A stretch of 64,000 bases of DNA from Timema cristinae (GCA_039000515.1 JBCFYV010011164.1:31921021-31985020), one strand, 5' to 3'. Positions 21,829-34,036 are shown, counted from the first letter of the stretch. Notes: generated by a model from the sequence alone, not told the origin. A program made the numbers and translations.

Positions 21829-23357
21829 AGCATGATCAGACTTAAATTATGTAAATTTTATTATAATCTGCTAGACATAGCAGTATTGTATATCATTTAT
21901 TTTAATACTTTTAATGTAATATATTAGTTATTAGTCTCTAGGCCTATCATGAAACATTCGTTTGTTTAATTTATCTAAAATTTGAAAATACAACACAGCT
22001 GGAATTTTGTTTAAGTGTATCAACTAAAAAAAACGATTGTTGATACTGTATAGGCATAATTTTCCCGAGTGCGGCCCGAAGACTGTCCAGGATTATAAAA
22101 TTAGGCCCTTAGCTAACTTCAAGTTGGGCAGCCCTGGTATTTAAGATTTCTTCCTCCAACACAGCTAAAAGTCGCCGTAAAAAGGGTTTAGGTGAGTAGG
22201 CTACAATTTGATAAGATTTGCTGTTTTCTTTCCTCACAGTCACGACAAACAAATTTTCTGAAACTGTGAGTTCAGCACATATTTTTACTTTCTTGCGACT
22301 TCTCCAGAGAAAGAGAATATTGTGATCCTAAGAAAATATAATTCGTCCTTTTGATGGGTGTCGAAGTTTAATGACCCGCTGAACCCTAAAAAGTGGTTTT
22401 AGCGATATCATTTGTGTATCTAGATCAACCTAGTGCCGAAACCATTTTACCGATCGGACTAAATCATGGTATTTAGGGAATCCATATGGTACCTCAGAGA
22501 GGATTTTGGAATTAGTTCTCCAACCCTAAAATTTCGAGTAGTTTACTCAAGGGCGATCAGAAAATATTGATTTTTATCAAAATTCTATCTAGACTAGGTT
22601 TATAATACAGGAAATGGTGCAACTCATTTTACCATGAAAATGGCTCTGAAGGTACTTAACACATGCGTACATTTCTAAATTTGATATAATCTCCACTACA
22701 CTTTGAAAGCTGAATAATTTTGTTTCAAGAGTGTGAGTGCAGCATAAAATTATGACAGTATCATTAAAAACATGAATGTATAAAGCAGATTTTCTTAAAA
22801 CTTATAGTGGTCATCATTGGAGTCACACAAATATAGTGTGTATTCTTTTTCTGCTGCTCTAAGCATATTATGAACCCACTTTGTCAGGGGTTTCTCCTCT
22901 CTTTTCCTTTATTTGATTCATGTTTGTTTACAACTACCGATGACAAATACAGTCAGAGCATGGTAGAAGCACGGTCGGCGCAGAGTCCTGTAGTGTGAAT
23001 CCATCTTTAAACAATCACCTCGACCACTGTGAAGGTTTCGAGACGTGGCCGTTTTCGTGGTCAAGTCATCATGACTAGCCGAGCAATTCACACGAAGGCC
23101 ACGTGGCAGTGACCGCGCCCGCCCCAAGGTCACTGGATGACGTGGCCCCAGGAGAGACCTTGGTTCAACCAGAAAGTATTGCTCTATCCAACATCTTACC
23201 AGCTCGTTCTGGATTGTGCAACTAGGTGAAAAACAACCTATCTCCGTTATGTAACATTCGCGTATCACCGTCATAATGAACACTTGATAACAGTGTCGTA
23301 AGAAAACAATGTTTATTGATTTACAAGTTGTCTTAGGCCGTCACAATGGCAATTTTA
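21829..23357. other. Non-coding stretch with repeat fragments
   Basis: No gene supported. Bases 22118-22134 read TTCAAGTTGGGCAGCCCTG, a hAT-type terminus whose partner end was not found. 22380-22500 is similar to 47110-47180 (CCATTTTACCGATCGGACTA). 22950-23010 carries the dispersed repeat shared with 17900-18010. The 121-codon minus frame at 22918-23283 covers that repeat and a GC-rich patch and is not taken as a gene. Confidence 0.45.
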
Positions 23358-23575
23358 TTGGTGAGCACGCTGGTTTAGGCGTTAACTTCATTATCTGGTT
23401 TGTCGGTGGCGGGGAGCTCGGGGCTTGAATCCCATCCAGGTGTCTTGTGTTGCTTTTCCTAAACGATTTTCCCTTCCACTTCTATGCAAACGAGGGTTTA
23501 TTTCCCCTAAATTCTACCTGCACCCTTTCTCCAGTGTAACTGTGGATAAACCGGACGATTAGTAGGACGCGGTTC
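23358..23575 (+). repeat. SINE-B copy
   Basis: Plus-strand SINE-B: head with ACGCTGGTTTAGGCGTTAAC, B-box region GGGGCTTGAATCCCATCCAG, body (TTTTCCTAAACGATTTTCCC) and a diverged 3' end (AGTAGGACGCGGTTCA). Confidence 0.75.
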
Positions 23576-23631
23576 ACGGAAAAACCAAATAAGCTGGTTA
23601 TTTATTAAGTATTTAGTAAGATTGTTTTTAT

Positions 23632-23740
23632 GCACCACATCTTACTACCCGCATTTAATTACACCTAAGAACTAGGGATAAGGAAGGTGTACTTTAGAGG
23701 AAGAGCGACGGCATTTGCAAGAATGTGTATGCAATTTCTA
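23632..23740 (-). repeat. SINE-B fragment
   Basis: Minus-strand 3' part: GCACCACATCTTACTACCCG followed by AAGGAAGGTGTACTTTAGAG and CGGCATTTGC. The head is missing. With the copy at 23358 it forms an inverted pair about 60 bp apart. Confidence 0.65.
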
Positions 23741-24289
23741 TACCTGGCCGTCACTGTCGGGCCTCTGAGAGGAATTTTATCAGGGGTACAAAATTTTTTC
23801 AGGCCCTCTTTCATCTTCTATTAATCCTGTTAAAAAATCAATTCTATCTGGAAAAAAGAAAAGAAATAAGACGAAAAAATGTGTAATTTGTACTTTTATA
23901 TCTAAAAAAAGGTAAAAATCAATCTGACAAAAAATATTATACTTTCACTAATAATTTAGGAATAGTTCTAGTGGTGGGAATATATTCAAACATTTTCTGA
24001 GATCCCAGTGTATTCCCAGTCACCTATTAGACCCCCGGGCTTGGGTACAATGTACCCCCTGAACCCTCCTCGCACCCTGGTCACTGTAATGCCAAGCATG
24101 GTTCCAGCAAAGAAGGAATACAACTAACAGTATCGCCTAACAGACAAATACAAAAGTTACTAAAACTACTTTCATTTAATCATACGTCAAGTTATGTAAA
24201 CTGAAGCTGTCAGTTTTTAATAGAGAAAATCAAAATGATAAATAAAAATAAAAATGTTTGACACAATCACACAAACCACAAACTATCTC

Positions 24290-25510
24290 GATTGTGTGTT
24301 ATACCTGAGAAAATAATTTGCAAAAATAGATTTTAGTAGTGAGCTACCAATTAAGTTTCCCTCTTAAAAAAACTCCACGCCATCTTGTTAATCACAATAA
24401 ACCATCTTCATATATAAATTTTAAACCAAATTGTTCAACTATTTTACACAAATTTCAAATTTTCAAAAATATGGTTTTTGTGAACTACCCTAAAATATTA
24501 TTATTATATTATTAGCACCGCGTCTTACTACCCATTGGGTTACACGCACTTACGCTAATGTGTAATGGTAGGGTGATTGTGAGATGAAATGGAGGACCTA
24601 CAGTTTAACGTGGAATCCGAACCACGGTGGAGGCCTGGCATTCCTTACCCTAAAATAATTTTTGATTTGTAAAAATAAAAAATTAAAATCTTTATTTATT
24701 GTATTAAACTATTCCCAGGTAGCAATTTTAGCTCAATCTTTAAAACCAATTTCAGAAAATTTCAAATTTTCTATAATTTTTCGAAAGTAAACTACCCTTA
24801 AATTAATTTATTTTTGAAAAATAAACATACACTATTATTGTTCATATAAATATCCAAAACAATTTTGAACAACATAATAAGAGCTTTTTTCAAAAAAATT
24901 CAAATTTTACCAAAATCAGTCATCAGTAAACTCCTATAAAATGATTTTTTTTAGAAAAACAAATATATATAATTATTAGATATATAAAAAAACTTTGCAG
25001 ATACCTATTTTGAACCATATTGTTTGGGCCATTGCTTAGAATATTCAAATTAAAAAAATAATTTATCAGTTAACTACACTTTAACGAATATTCCCCCCAA
25101 AAAACAAGCATACAGTTTCATTTGTTATGTCAAAGATACACATTTTAAACAAAAGAATTAGAGTCATTTTCAAAATATTTTGAATTAAAAAAAACCATTC
25201 ATCAGTAAACTACCCTTTAACGAACTTCGACCCTTAAAACAAGTATACGTGCTACCTAGATATCCATTTTCAACAAAATCGTTGGAGCCATTTTCGATAA
25301 ATTTGGAATTCAAAATATTCACTCATCAGAAAACAACATTTAATTTGAGAGTTATGGACAAAATACTTTTTTTTAAATTGGGTTCGGAGACATATACAAC
25401 ATAAAAATTCATAATATTGAGGTAAATAATTTTCACGATTACAATACTTTCTCTTGATATGATAAAGTAAGGACATTAATAACACAATAAAAAGTTATAA
25501 ATTTTGAGAG
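24290..25510 (-). repeat. Ancient satellite-like array with boundary motif
   Basis: Diverged monomers of very roughly 150-180 bp repeat the themes TATCCATTTTCAACAAAATC, TTGGAGCCATTTTCG and CATCAGTAAACTACCCTTTA. At the right edge (about 25436-25455) ATTACAATACTTTCTCTTG is the reverse complement of the boundary motif in the plus-oriented array at 45560-47080. A truncated SINE-A has inserted at 24498-24645. No coding potential. Confidence 0.7.
24498..24645 (-). repeat. SINE-A, 5'-truncated, with 12-bp target duplication
   Basis: Minus-strand SINE-A from an ATT tail to CGGTGGAGGCCTGGCATTCC, without the tRNA head. TACCCTAAAATA flanks it at 24486-24497 and 24646-24657. The target is a monomer of the satellite-like array. 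Confidence 0.9.
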
Positions 25511-25699
25511 TGTTTCTTAAAAATTTTCTTCCTGCCTTGTTCTTTTAATTCATGTAATGGTGATTAGTGGTGATATCTTACGGGCGCTGTACGAATCACT
25601 TGTGTAGGTAGGCCTACTATTATACCTTTTATGTATAGTTATTTCAGTACTCACTTTAACTTCGAATTTTATAAATGGCACACACTCGCATCGGTGGTC

Positions 25700-25862
25700 G
25701 CATGGTCACTAATGCATCACTCTAGTGTTAGACTGTATTGCGAGTGAAAGGGAGATCGGGGTTTGAGTCTCAGTCGGGTGTAATAAAGGTGGTTTATACT
25801 AAATGGTTTTTCACTCTCCTTCAACGTAAATTCAGGTAAATTTACTCAAAAATTCCAGCTTA
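25700..25862 (+). repeat. SINE-B, 3'-incomplete
   Basis: Plus-strand SINE-B head and body: GGTCGCATGGTCACTAATGC, GATCGGGGTTTGAGTCTCAG, TACTAAATGGTTTTTCACTC. It stops before the shared 3' end. Confidence 0.7.
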
Positions 25863-25866
25863 TTCA

Positions 25867-25931
25867 ACACTATTATTTTCACTTAATTCACCAACATAGT
25901 ATGTTGGTAAATTAAGTGAAAATAATAGTGT
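25867..25931. repeat. Near-perfect 65-nt hairpin
   Basis: Two 32-bp arms (25867-25898 and 25900-25931) around one central G, with one mismatch. The left arm begins ACACTATTATTTTCACTTAA and the right arm ends TTAAGTGAAAATAATAGTGT. It could be a tiny foldback element, a palindromic scar or a small-RNA precursor-like hairpin. No further context decides. Confidence 0.75.
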
Positions 25932-27084
25932 AGTATTACTACGAGACCCGTTTATTCATTTACAAACGTAGTAGACATATACCATTTGGGATTCCAACAT
26001 TTGCAAACTGGTTATTATTTTGTGATATCTAGGAAGTAAAAATGGTGTACAGAGTTTTTAATCATTACTCATCATAGATCAATTTCCAAAAATGATTACA
26101 TTTGCGCATCAAATATGTTAAATGTTTGTCAGCACACAAGTGTGAACAGTTGTTTTGCTCATGAAAACGAACTAGCAACTGACAGATAGCTTTAACATTT
26201 ATCATCAGTTCTTCAGAAAATCTAAAGCCTAGCCCTCACACCCTTTCTGAAAATAAAATGTTTCATACGTCTGGTGAAAAAAAAGTTTCCAGTTTAAGAG
26301 TTTCAAATATTTTTTGTAGAAAAAATAGGATTCAAAATTATGATAGAGAAAGTAGAAGAAGTCCTGAAATTGTATGTAATCTTAATTTTTCTTTTTGTAA
26401 TGATATGTATTTTAGAGGTGATTTTTTTGGCTTAAGACGGTAAAAAAAAATGAAACTTTCTGAAATGCTGGCTCTCAATATTTAAATTATTTTGTATGTG
26501 TCTCTTATGATCACTGTAATATTTAAAAGCTGTTTATTAATCTGTATTTATGACGTGTTTTAATGTAGACCTGACAAATGTATACCTGGGTCCAATGTTT
26601 ATTTTGCAAGGAGTGTATCTAGCCGCCTGAATTCTCTTGATAACACAAGGGCTCTTGTGTGAAATCGATAGTTTTAGTCGGTGAAAAACAACTTAGAGAA
26701 AACAAGAAGGCAGGTGCCAAACAATATGAGGTCACACAACGGAGCAAAACAAACGAGAATACAAAGAAAAGATACACGGACAACAAGGAAAGAATGAGAT
26801 ATAGAACCAAGGGAGGACGGAAAGGGGGGGGAGGTGGGGGGACGTAGCCTACATGTGTGTGGATGTACACTCCACTCTAAAAATACCTTTATCAGTAAGC
26901 GCAAATTTATCATAAACAAAAATAAGGTTGGTTAATGGGGTATTTAACGTGTCGTTTATAAACAGAGTTCATTTCAGCACGTGACCTACAAACTATCTTA
27001 ACCTAAGACACCTTTTTACTAGCGGTCACACGGTCTAGTTCTACTCGCAATAAACCTATATAGTGTTACCGATAATGATGAGGT
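25932..27084. other. Non-coding stretch
   Basis: No gene supported. Frames at 26258-26443 and 26619-26919 derive from AT-rich and G-rich low-complexity DNA (GGGGGGGGAGGTGGGGGGAC at 26824). Confidence 0.45.
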
Positions 27085-27285
27085 AGTTCAAATTTCAGTG
27101 GGGTGCACTTGATGAATAGTGAACTGGGGGTGTTTTTTTCTAAATGGTTTTCCACTCTTCCTACACGCAAACGCGTGTTCACTCCCTCTATAGTCAACCT
27201 TCCCAATTCCTAACCTATTGGTGTAATTAGTGTTAAGCTTATAACGCGAACGGGTAGTAAGACACTGTGCTAAAATAAAAATTCA
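27085..27285 (+). repeat. SINE-B copy, head degraded
   Basis: Plus-strand body and 3' end: TTTCTAAATGGTTTTCCACT, ACGCAAACGCGTGTTCAC, CGCGAACGGGTAGTAAGACA, then an A-rich tail. The tRNA-like head is barely recognisable. Confidence 0.7.
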
Positions 27286-28515
27286 GTCAGAGAAACCAGC
27301 GTTACCTGGATTTCTGATCGACCACTCAATCACTAAAACACTGAGATGGACAATATGTTGGTCAGCACACTGCCGTAACGTCACTTATGGGTGGAGAATT
27401 AGGTTGAGTTGACCCGCAGGCCATTCATACAGTATATATATGGTGGGTGATTCAGAGTTATTGCGGCCACCTCGGTCAGCGAGAAAGTATCAATCCCTGT
27501 CAAGCCACACGGCTTAATTAACAATGGTCTGTGTCTTTTTATAGAAATAATACTCTTATGTTGTCTAAGCTTATACTTCCTCTACGTCCTTCTCTTACAT
27601 CCGTTCTTTGTCATGTCATTAAGAAAAAAGAAAAGAAAACTATGATACGTCTTATCTAAAGGTAAAGAGGAAAGCTCGTTGCTAGTTCTCAAATATTTTA
27701 AATTGTTTTGTTGTGAGATTATCAAACAATTTCAGTATTTGTTAGAGGAAGGCCCTTTTCCTAGTTTCATAGCTCCACAAATATGCTTAAAAAGTTGTTG
27801 AAGATGAGCTAATGTCACATTTTCACAAATTTTTAGTATATTAATAAAACTCATATGTTATATAGAAAGCGGCCATGCTCAGTGCGACCAAACAAAAATC
27901 GTGTTGTATGCGAGCAGATTATGTTATGAGTTATTCTCCTTTTACGTACCTAGTCTGTTGCTTTACTGAATTAAGATGCAGATATTTAATTTCTGTCAAT
28001 AATTATTTTTATTCTTATATACAATAAGTACAATGTACAATTTTCATAATACATAAGTATAAGATTCTAATCAATTTATTAACGTAGCTTAATGCATTAA
28101 GACATATTTTCCAGTCAGTCATCTTTTCGAAGTCCCGGAATAGGTTATACATTCTTTTATCCAGTTCCATGTAGGATTTGCGCCGTTTTCTTGAAGGTTC
28201 GCCTAAATCCTTAGATTTAAGTTTGTTAGTTTGGATTATATTAGGTTAGTTAGGTTAGGCTATCTATTGTGTTAATTATTTTGTTTACATGTTATTTTGG
28301 ACACAATTCTAGCTTATTCCCTTGGATGAATTTTAAAAACACGTTTGATCGCTTTGAAGCCGAACACGATGAAAGTTTTTTGGTCGCTTCCAACACCGGT
28401 CGCTTTGAGCACGGTCACTTTCAATACGTAAACAAAAATCAAGCTATAAGCTTGTTAAGGAAAAAGAGCCTTGTTGGAATATTTTAACTTTATTTTGGCG
28501 TGAGTCGTATAATTA
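27286..28515. other. Non-coding stretch
   Basis: No gene supported. Bases 28322-28440 carry an internal near-repeat (TTGATCGCTTTGAAGCCGAA versus CGGTCGCTTTGAGCACGGTC) read through by a short open frame with no recognised domain. A short TTAGGTTAG-rich patch lies at 28238-28260. Confidence 0.4.
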
Positions 28516-28807
28516 TAATAATAATAATTATTATTATTATTAGCACCGCGTCTTACTACTCATTCGGGTTATACGCACTTACACTAATGAGTAATGGTAG
28601 GGTGATTGTGAGATGAAATGGAGGACCTACAGTTTAACGTAGAATCCGAACCACGGTGGAGGCCTGGCATTCCCCACATTCACAAGATGTCTTGTCAGAG
28701 GTGAAGGAAGGGTTTGGTAATCAGATAAATCTATGCCGGGACCGAGGATTGAACCCCGGCCGCCAGCACAGAAGTTTGACACCTTAATACTAGACCACCA
28801 GGTCACC
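28516..28807 (-). repeat. SINE-A, full length, with target duplication
   Basis: Minus-strand full-length SINE-A: ATT tail, GCACCGCGTCTTACTACTCA, CACGGTGGAGGCCTGGCATT, GAGGATTGAACCCCGG, ACTAGACCACCAGGTCACC. CGTATAATTA is present on both sides (28506-28515 and 28815-28824). Confidence 0.9.
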
Positions 28808-29282
28808 TACTAGCCGTATAATTAAATATTACGATAGAGCCTAAAGTCCACTTAGCAATTTCTCCCTTACTGAAGCGGCCCCCTCAACAGGTCTATACTT
28901 TAAGGTAACTTACTGTACGTGAGAGGTCATACAACACAGCTACACAACGTCATCTTCTAGTGCACTGAACTAGAAATAAACAAGTTGCTTGCTCTACCGT
29001 CTAGAGTGCCGTCGAAAGCTGCCAAAATACACAGCCTTTATTTAGAGCGGTCTTGGTTTTATTGGTGCGCCGTCAGTGTAGTTACATGGCAGATGAGGGT
29101 CAACGTAAACTCTTAATCACATGTGAGTTACGGTAAAACCTTATTAAATTACCAATTTGAAACATTAAATTCCATTATACTTAGATGGTCAAATGATTTG
29201 ATCAAAACTGACACATGTTTGTTAAAGAATCAATAAACTATTTTTCAAACCATTGGACCAGTACGTTCATATTTTCTATTGA

Positions 29283-29462
29283 GGCTTGCCAGCGAAGGGG
29301 GTTCGAATCCAGGTCGGAGGTATTGAAGGTAATTTTGCCCTAGACAGTCTACCATCCTCCCTCCAAGTAAATGCGGGTACATTTCCTATAAACTCTACAC
29401 TCATCATTTCTATTCTTTTAGTATAAATCGGTGCAGATAGGTTGGACGGGTGATAAGACAAT
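29283..29462 (+). repeat. SINE-B copy, diverged
   Basis: Plus-strand SINE-B with B box GGTTCGAATCCAGGTCGG, body (CCTCCAAGTAAATGCGGGTA) and 3' end GGACGGGTGATAAGACA. Confidence 0.72.
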
Positions 29463-29587
29463 TTTAAAATTTATGTTGGGAAAAAAACTTTTATTATATT
29501 ATTTGTTAATAATATTTTTGTAAACACGTAAGTGTTTTGAGCACTATTTCAGTTCGCTATAACACAAACATCACTTTTTTGGTTTTT

Positions 29588-30245
29588 TGCACCGCGTCCT
29601 ACTACCCGTTCGGGTTAGACGTTAAGTACTAATTACGCTATTGGGTTGGAATTGTAAGGGTTGAATTTAGAGAAAGTAAAGCCGAATTTGCGTTGAGTGT
29701 GTTATTCTTATTCTTATTATTAGCACAGCATCTTACTACCCGTGTCGGGTTATACGTTAAGTACTAATTACCTATTGGGTGGAAATTGTAGGTTGAATTT
29801 AGAGAAAGTAAAGCCCAATTTGCGTTGAGTGTGTTATCTTATTCTTATTATTAGCACAGCATCTTACTACCCGTTCGGGTTATACGCACTTACACTAATG
29901 TGTAATGGTAGGGTGATTGTGAGATGAAATGGAGGACCTACAGTTTAACGTGGAATCCGAACCACGGTGGAGGCCTGGCATTCCCCACATTCACAAGATA
30001 TCTTGTCAGAGGTGATGGAAGGGTTTGGAAATCAGATAAATCTGTGCCAGGACCGAGGATTGAACCCCGGACCCCGAGCGCAGAAGTCCGACACCTTACC
30101 TCTAGACCACCAGGTAACCCGCGTTGAGAGTGGAAAACCAATTAGGGAAAACCACCCTCAGTTCACCCGACCGAGATTCGAACTTCGATCACCCCATTCT
30201 CGGCAGTCTATCTCATCACGAAACTAGCGCGTTAGCTAACTACAT
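29588..30245 (-). repeat. Composite SINE locus: duplicated SINE-B 3' region with nested SINE-A
   Basis: From left: a SINE-B 3' segment (GCACCGCGTCCTACTACCCG to TTGCGTTGAGTGTG, 29588-29702); a second, very similar segment of about 130 bp (29703-29833) starting with its own TTATTAGCACAGCATC; a full-length minus SINE-A (29834-30120); then the remaining SINE-B body and head (30121-30245; GGGAAAACCACCCTCAGTTC, GAGATTCGAACTTCG). GCGTTGAGTGTG/GCGTTGAGAGTG on the two sides of the SINE-A (29822-29833, 30121-30132) is its target duplication. Confidence 0.85.
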
Positions 30246-31841
30246 CACCGTTGAAAGTGGATGTGAAAATAAGGAAGAGGGAGGAGCGAAATAAAGAGCT
30301 CAAGAAATTCTCATGTTCTGTTTAATCCTCGGTCCGGAAAACCAACACAATCGTAAACATTCCTTACACAGGACTTTGAGTAGGTCTACTTGCAGCTTGT
30401 ACAGTTGTTCGCACCAATTAAATGAGAACCAATTAATGATAAGCGGTGTAATTAAGAAAAGACCGCAGTAACGTTCTCATATTCACCTTCATCTCCACAC
30501 GGATGCAGTTGAGAAAGAATCGACTCGCTCTAGGTGGAACGGGCGCAAGTTGAGATCCGTATTTTTTCAGTATTTATATCAAAACATTATTTTTTTTACC
30601 CAATAAATAGAATATTGCTTCATTATACATTTAGTTTAATTTCCTATACACAGTGATCTCAACCGTTATTGATTATCTGTCATGGGCGCTGCGTTATTTG
30701 ACAAGGACATTTTCTTTTCATTTTAAACGTTTCCAGTCAAATGCCAACACGCCCATGAAAATTATTCAAGAACGGTTGTGTTTTCTATTAATGTAGAAAA
30801 TTAAAATAAGTTTATTTACTGAAGTAATATTTTATTTACTTTATTTAGGCCACCAAAAAATGTGTTTGTCGTAAAAACCGCAAACATACTGATTTTGTAA
30901 TTCTTGTTTCCTTTCATCCCACCATTGCCAAGCTATTAACTTTATTAATTGGGTGTTGTTTTGTTCAACTATTTACAACATCGAGGCTGCTGGCATGTGG
31001 AGCCTCTTGGTTTTAGTTTAATGATACCCTTATTATTAGGCCTACGTTAACCCTAAATGCTCTTTCACACTTTACGATTTCTGTCGTACGAGTTTTTGTC
31101 GTGTGTGTCTTTCATGCGATCCGACTAAACAGTCGTCCGGCAGCCTCTGTGCTTGTCTTATTATCGTAATAACTCAGTGATAGCTAGTCAAAGTAATAAT
31201 AGCGAGTGGTTAACACCGATATATTGATTTAGTTAGTGGAGTAATGTAATAACTAAATACTGTATTGACCCGAATATAGTACGGCCTCACACTTAATACT
31301 GCACTAATAAAACTTGTGGTAATGAAATTGATTTTTCTGTCTTTATTAGTAGTTAAAATAATATTTTAACATAAACATTTTCATTTTTCTTCTTTTCAGT
31401 TGTTTTAAATTAAATTAATGTTTTCTAAAAGACAGCCATGTTTCTATTTTTCTTTCTTTTAGCTGCACGTGTTCGAAGCATGATTTATTTCCGAGTTGTA
31501 TTACACAGTATTTAAGAGCAGGTGCATAGTTAAGACAAGCCTATTTTTAGTATTCGCACTCAGATAGAACAACCCCATTGGTAGATGGGAAAGCAAGTAG
31601 TGACCCGGGTGTGAGAGTACAAAACTACAGAAAGACAACTATCGTTATAAAATGTATATTATCAATATGTTCGAGTCTTAAATAGTGTAACAAACAATAC
31701 GTTTAAATTTAAATAAATATAAACAAGTGAACAAGTATTTATCTTAAAGTAACATCCTATCAATATGGCATAGATGAGAAACGACAGACGAGAGCTTTCC
31801 AGACGACACCCTTACGTAGGATAAGAAACGAAGACAGCGAA
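30246..31841. other. Non-coding stretch
   Basis: About 1.6 kb of AT-rich DNA. No repeat family or gene recognised. Confidence 0.4.
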
Positions 31842-31853
31842 CGGCTCGTAACT

Positions 31854-32123
31854 TATTATTAGCACCGCGTCTTACTACCCGTTCAGGTTATACGCACTTA
31901 CGCTAATGTGTAATGGTAGGGTGATTTGAGATGAAATGAAGGACCTACAGTTTAACGTGGAATCCGAACCACGGTGGAGGTCTGGCATTCCTCACATTCA
32001 CAAGATGTCTTGTCAGAGGTGAAGGAAGGGTTTGGTCATCAGATAAATCTTTGCCGGGACCGAGGATTGAACCCCTGACCCCAGCATAGTCCGACACCTT
32101 ACCCCTAGACCCCCCAGGTCACC
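31854..32123 (-). repeat. SINE-A, full length, with 12-bp target duplication
   Basis: Minus-strand full-length SINE-A. CGGCTCGTAACT occurs at 31842-31853 and 32124-32135. The tRNA-like head has small deletions (ATAGTCCGACACC) and the family's ACCACCAGG reads ACCCCCCAGG. Confidence 0.93.
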
Positions 32124-32219
32124 CGGCTCGTAACTAAAGGAGCCCAACCCGCGATTCGTTACAAACTGTGAAGGTGTTCTACATGGAAAAAAAAAGTTAT
32201 CGAAGAGAACTCGAGCTAA

Positions 32220-32220
<1 letters not shown>

Positions 32221-32262
<42 letters not shown>

Positions 32263-32299
32263 GCACCGCGTCTTACTACCCATTCGGGTTATACGCACT
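32221..32299 (-). repeat. SINE 3'-end stub with long (ATT)n tail and target duplication
   Basis: Only about 37 bp of SINE sequence remain (GCACCGCGTCTTACTACCCA to TATACGCACT), attached to a roughly 42-bp (ATT)n tail. ACTCGAGCTAAA flanks it perfectly (32209-32220 and 32300-32311). This is an extreme 5' truncation of a reverse-transcribed copy; the stub is too short to say SINE-A or SINE-B, though the GTATAACC-type spacing favours SINE-A. Confidence 0.9.
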
Positions 32300-32499
32300 A
32301 CTCGAGCTAAAAACTTGACAAACATGATTAATAATTTTAGAAAACATTCTAACGTTTAAGGAACGATATTTATTATAAAAAATAAATAGGACTTTGAAAT
32401 GTTTGTAAAATATATTGGTTCAAGTTAGACAGAACTCATAAAGTGTGAAAGAGCTCTAAGACTATTGATGATTTAATTAAGGTGGTACAAATGTAGGGA

Positions 32500-32692
32500 A
32501 GGTTATTTAGAGAAAATACAGCGTGGATAAAGGATGTGAAAAACACGGGGATAAAATAGGCCTACATGACGTGAGGAAAACCTCCTTCCAGTGCACCCGG
32601 TTGAGATTCGAACCTTGACCTCTTACGTCACCGTTAGTCCTTATTAAAATGAGCCTGGCACCTTACGTGATTACCTGACTACCAGCTCGGGT
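32500..32692 (-). repeat. SINE-B copy lacking the 3' end
   Basis: Minus-strand body and head: AGGAAAACCTCCTTCCAGTG, CACCCGGTTGAGATTCGAAC (B box in reverse), ACCTGACTACCAGCTC. Confidence 0.7.
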
Positions 32693-33111
32693 GTATTCTT
32701 AGTTTATAGTCCTATTACTGAGTATTATATTTTATAATAACAAGGCGATTACAATATTTTTTATATATAAAAATTGTGTAAAATATTCTTTGGGCACATT
32801 TTTTAATTCAATATGATGTAGTTAACTTATTACCTTGAAACATACTATTCATGATTGACTGAGTGATGGGATCAAACTATATTTCAATGCAACAAGTTAT
32901 AATAATTGAATAAACATTTAAACAACTTTCTAGTCAAAATAATTAAATTCTACTTTTGTTACCAAATTTCAAAAGGTCTACAAAATAATTATAATTATTA
33001 ATAGTTGGTTATAAAGCCAAATAATTAAACAAATGTATTTGTTATACATAATTCAACATTTTTTTTGTTGTCGTTGTGGTACATTTATGTATTATTATTA
33101 TTATATTATTA

Positions 33112-33144
<33 letters not shown>

Positions 33145-34036
33145 TAAGTAAATGTTTTAAAATTACAAAGGTCACTCATAAAAAAGAACCTTTAGAAAGG
33201 TATAACTATCATGACAGTAAATTATAACCAGACTAATAATAATAGGTACGTCTGCTTACTGATCTGAGGGCTCCGGGATCTATTCTCGGCAGAGCCGGAA
33301 GTGTAAAACGGGAGTCCAAGAGGCACATTTACTGTATTAAGTCATATTGTCATGTTTATCAAGTTAGGACAAGCTGCAAACTGGTATTAACCCATACTAA
33401 AACCAAAACTGAGAATCAATTTGGGTAGTTAGATAGTTAGCTCGTTTAAAAAGTGATGCTAACTTTAGAATACATATATATAGTATAATATATATGTATT
33501 TTAAAAATAAAATTGTTGTTCTTGTATTGAGCACCCTGTTCTTGCGGGCGCCCTGGTGACAAAAGCATTCGGAGAGTTTTGCATGCTATTCTTTCATATG
33601 AGGATATATAAGAGCTTTTAAATTACAGTCGGGTCTGAAGTCCAATTTAAAAACGAAATGAAACTATAAAAACACGTTGCAATATATTTACAAACAAAGG
33701 CTTGAACTTATAAATAAAACATAAAGGCACATGTGTGTTGTATAATATAGCGCAGCTGGTCCTCGACCTATCTCTTGAATTTAAATATTTCAGAATTATT
33801 AATGTGACCTCATCACCTCAAATAACAAAACATATAAAAAAATCCTGTTTAGTTCTTTTTTTCTTTGCGTAGTTCAATTAAATTGTAATACGCATAACAT
33901 TCATAGAATGACGTCATGCTTCACTTTGAGGCAAATCTCCTTTTGATAGTGAACGGGGCATGCGGATTGAATGGATGGTTATTGGAACAACAAAATATAA
34001 TTATTAACGGAATAGCCTTGGACTAGTAAAGTAAAC

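Noticed and set aside
22918..23283. 121-codon minus-strand open frame as a gene
   Set aside because: It runs through a dispersed repeat shared with 17.9 kb and a GC-rich patch. No domain-like pattern.
26619..26919. Proline/glycine-rich open frames on both strands
   Set aside because: Generated by a G-rich low-complexity tract read in several frames.
28238..28260. Interstitial telomeric (TTAGG)n repeat
   Set aside because: Only about three imperfect units. Too short to distinguish from chance.
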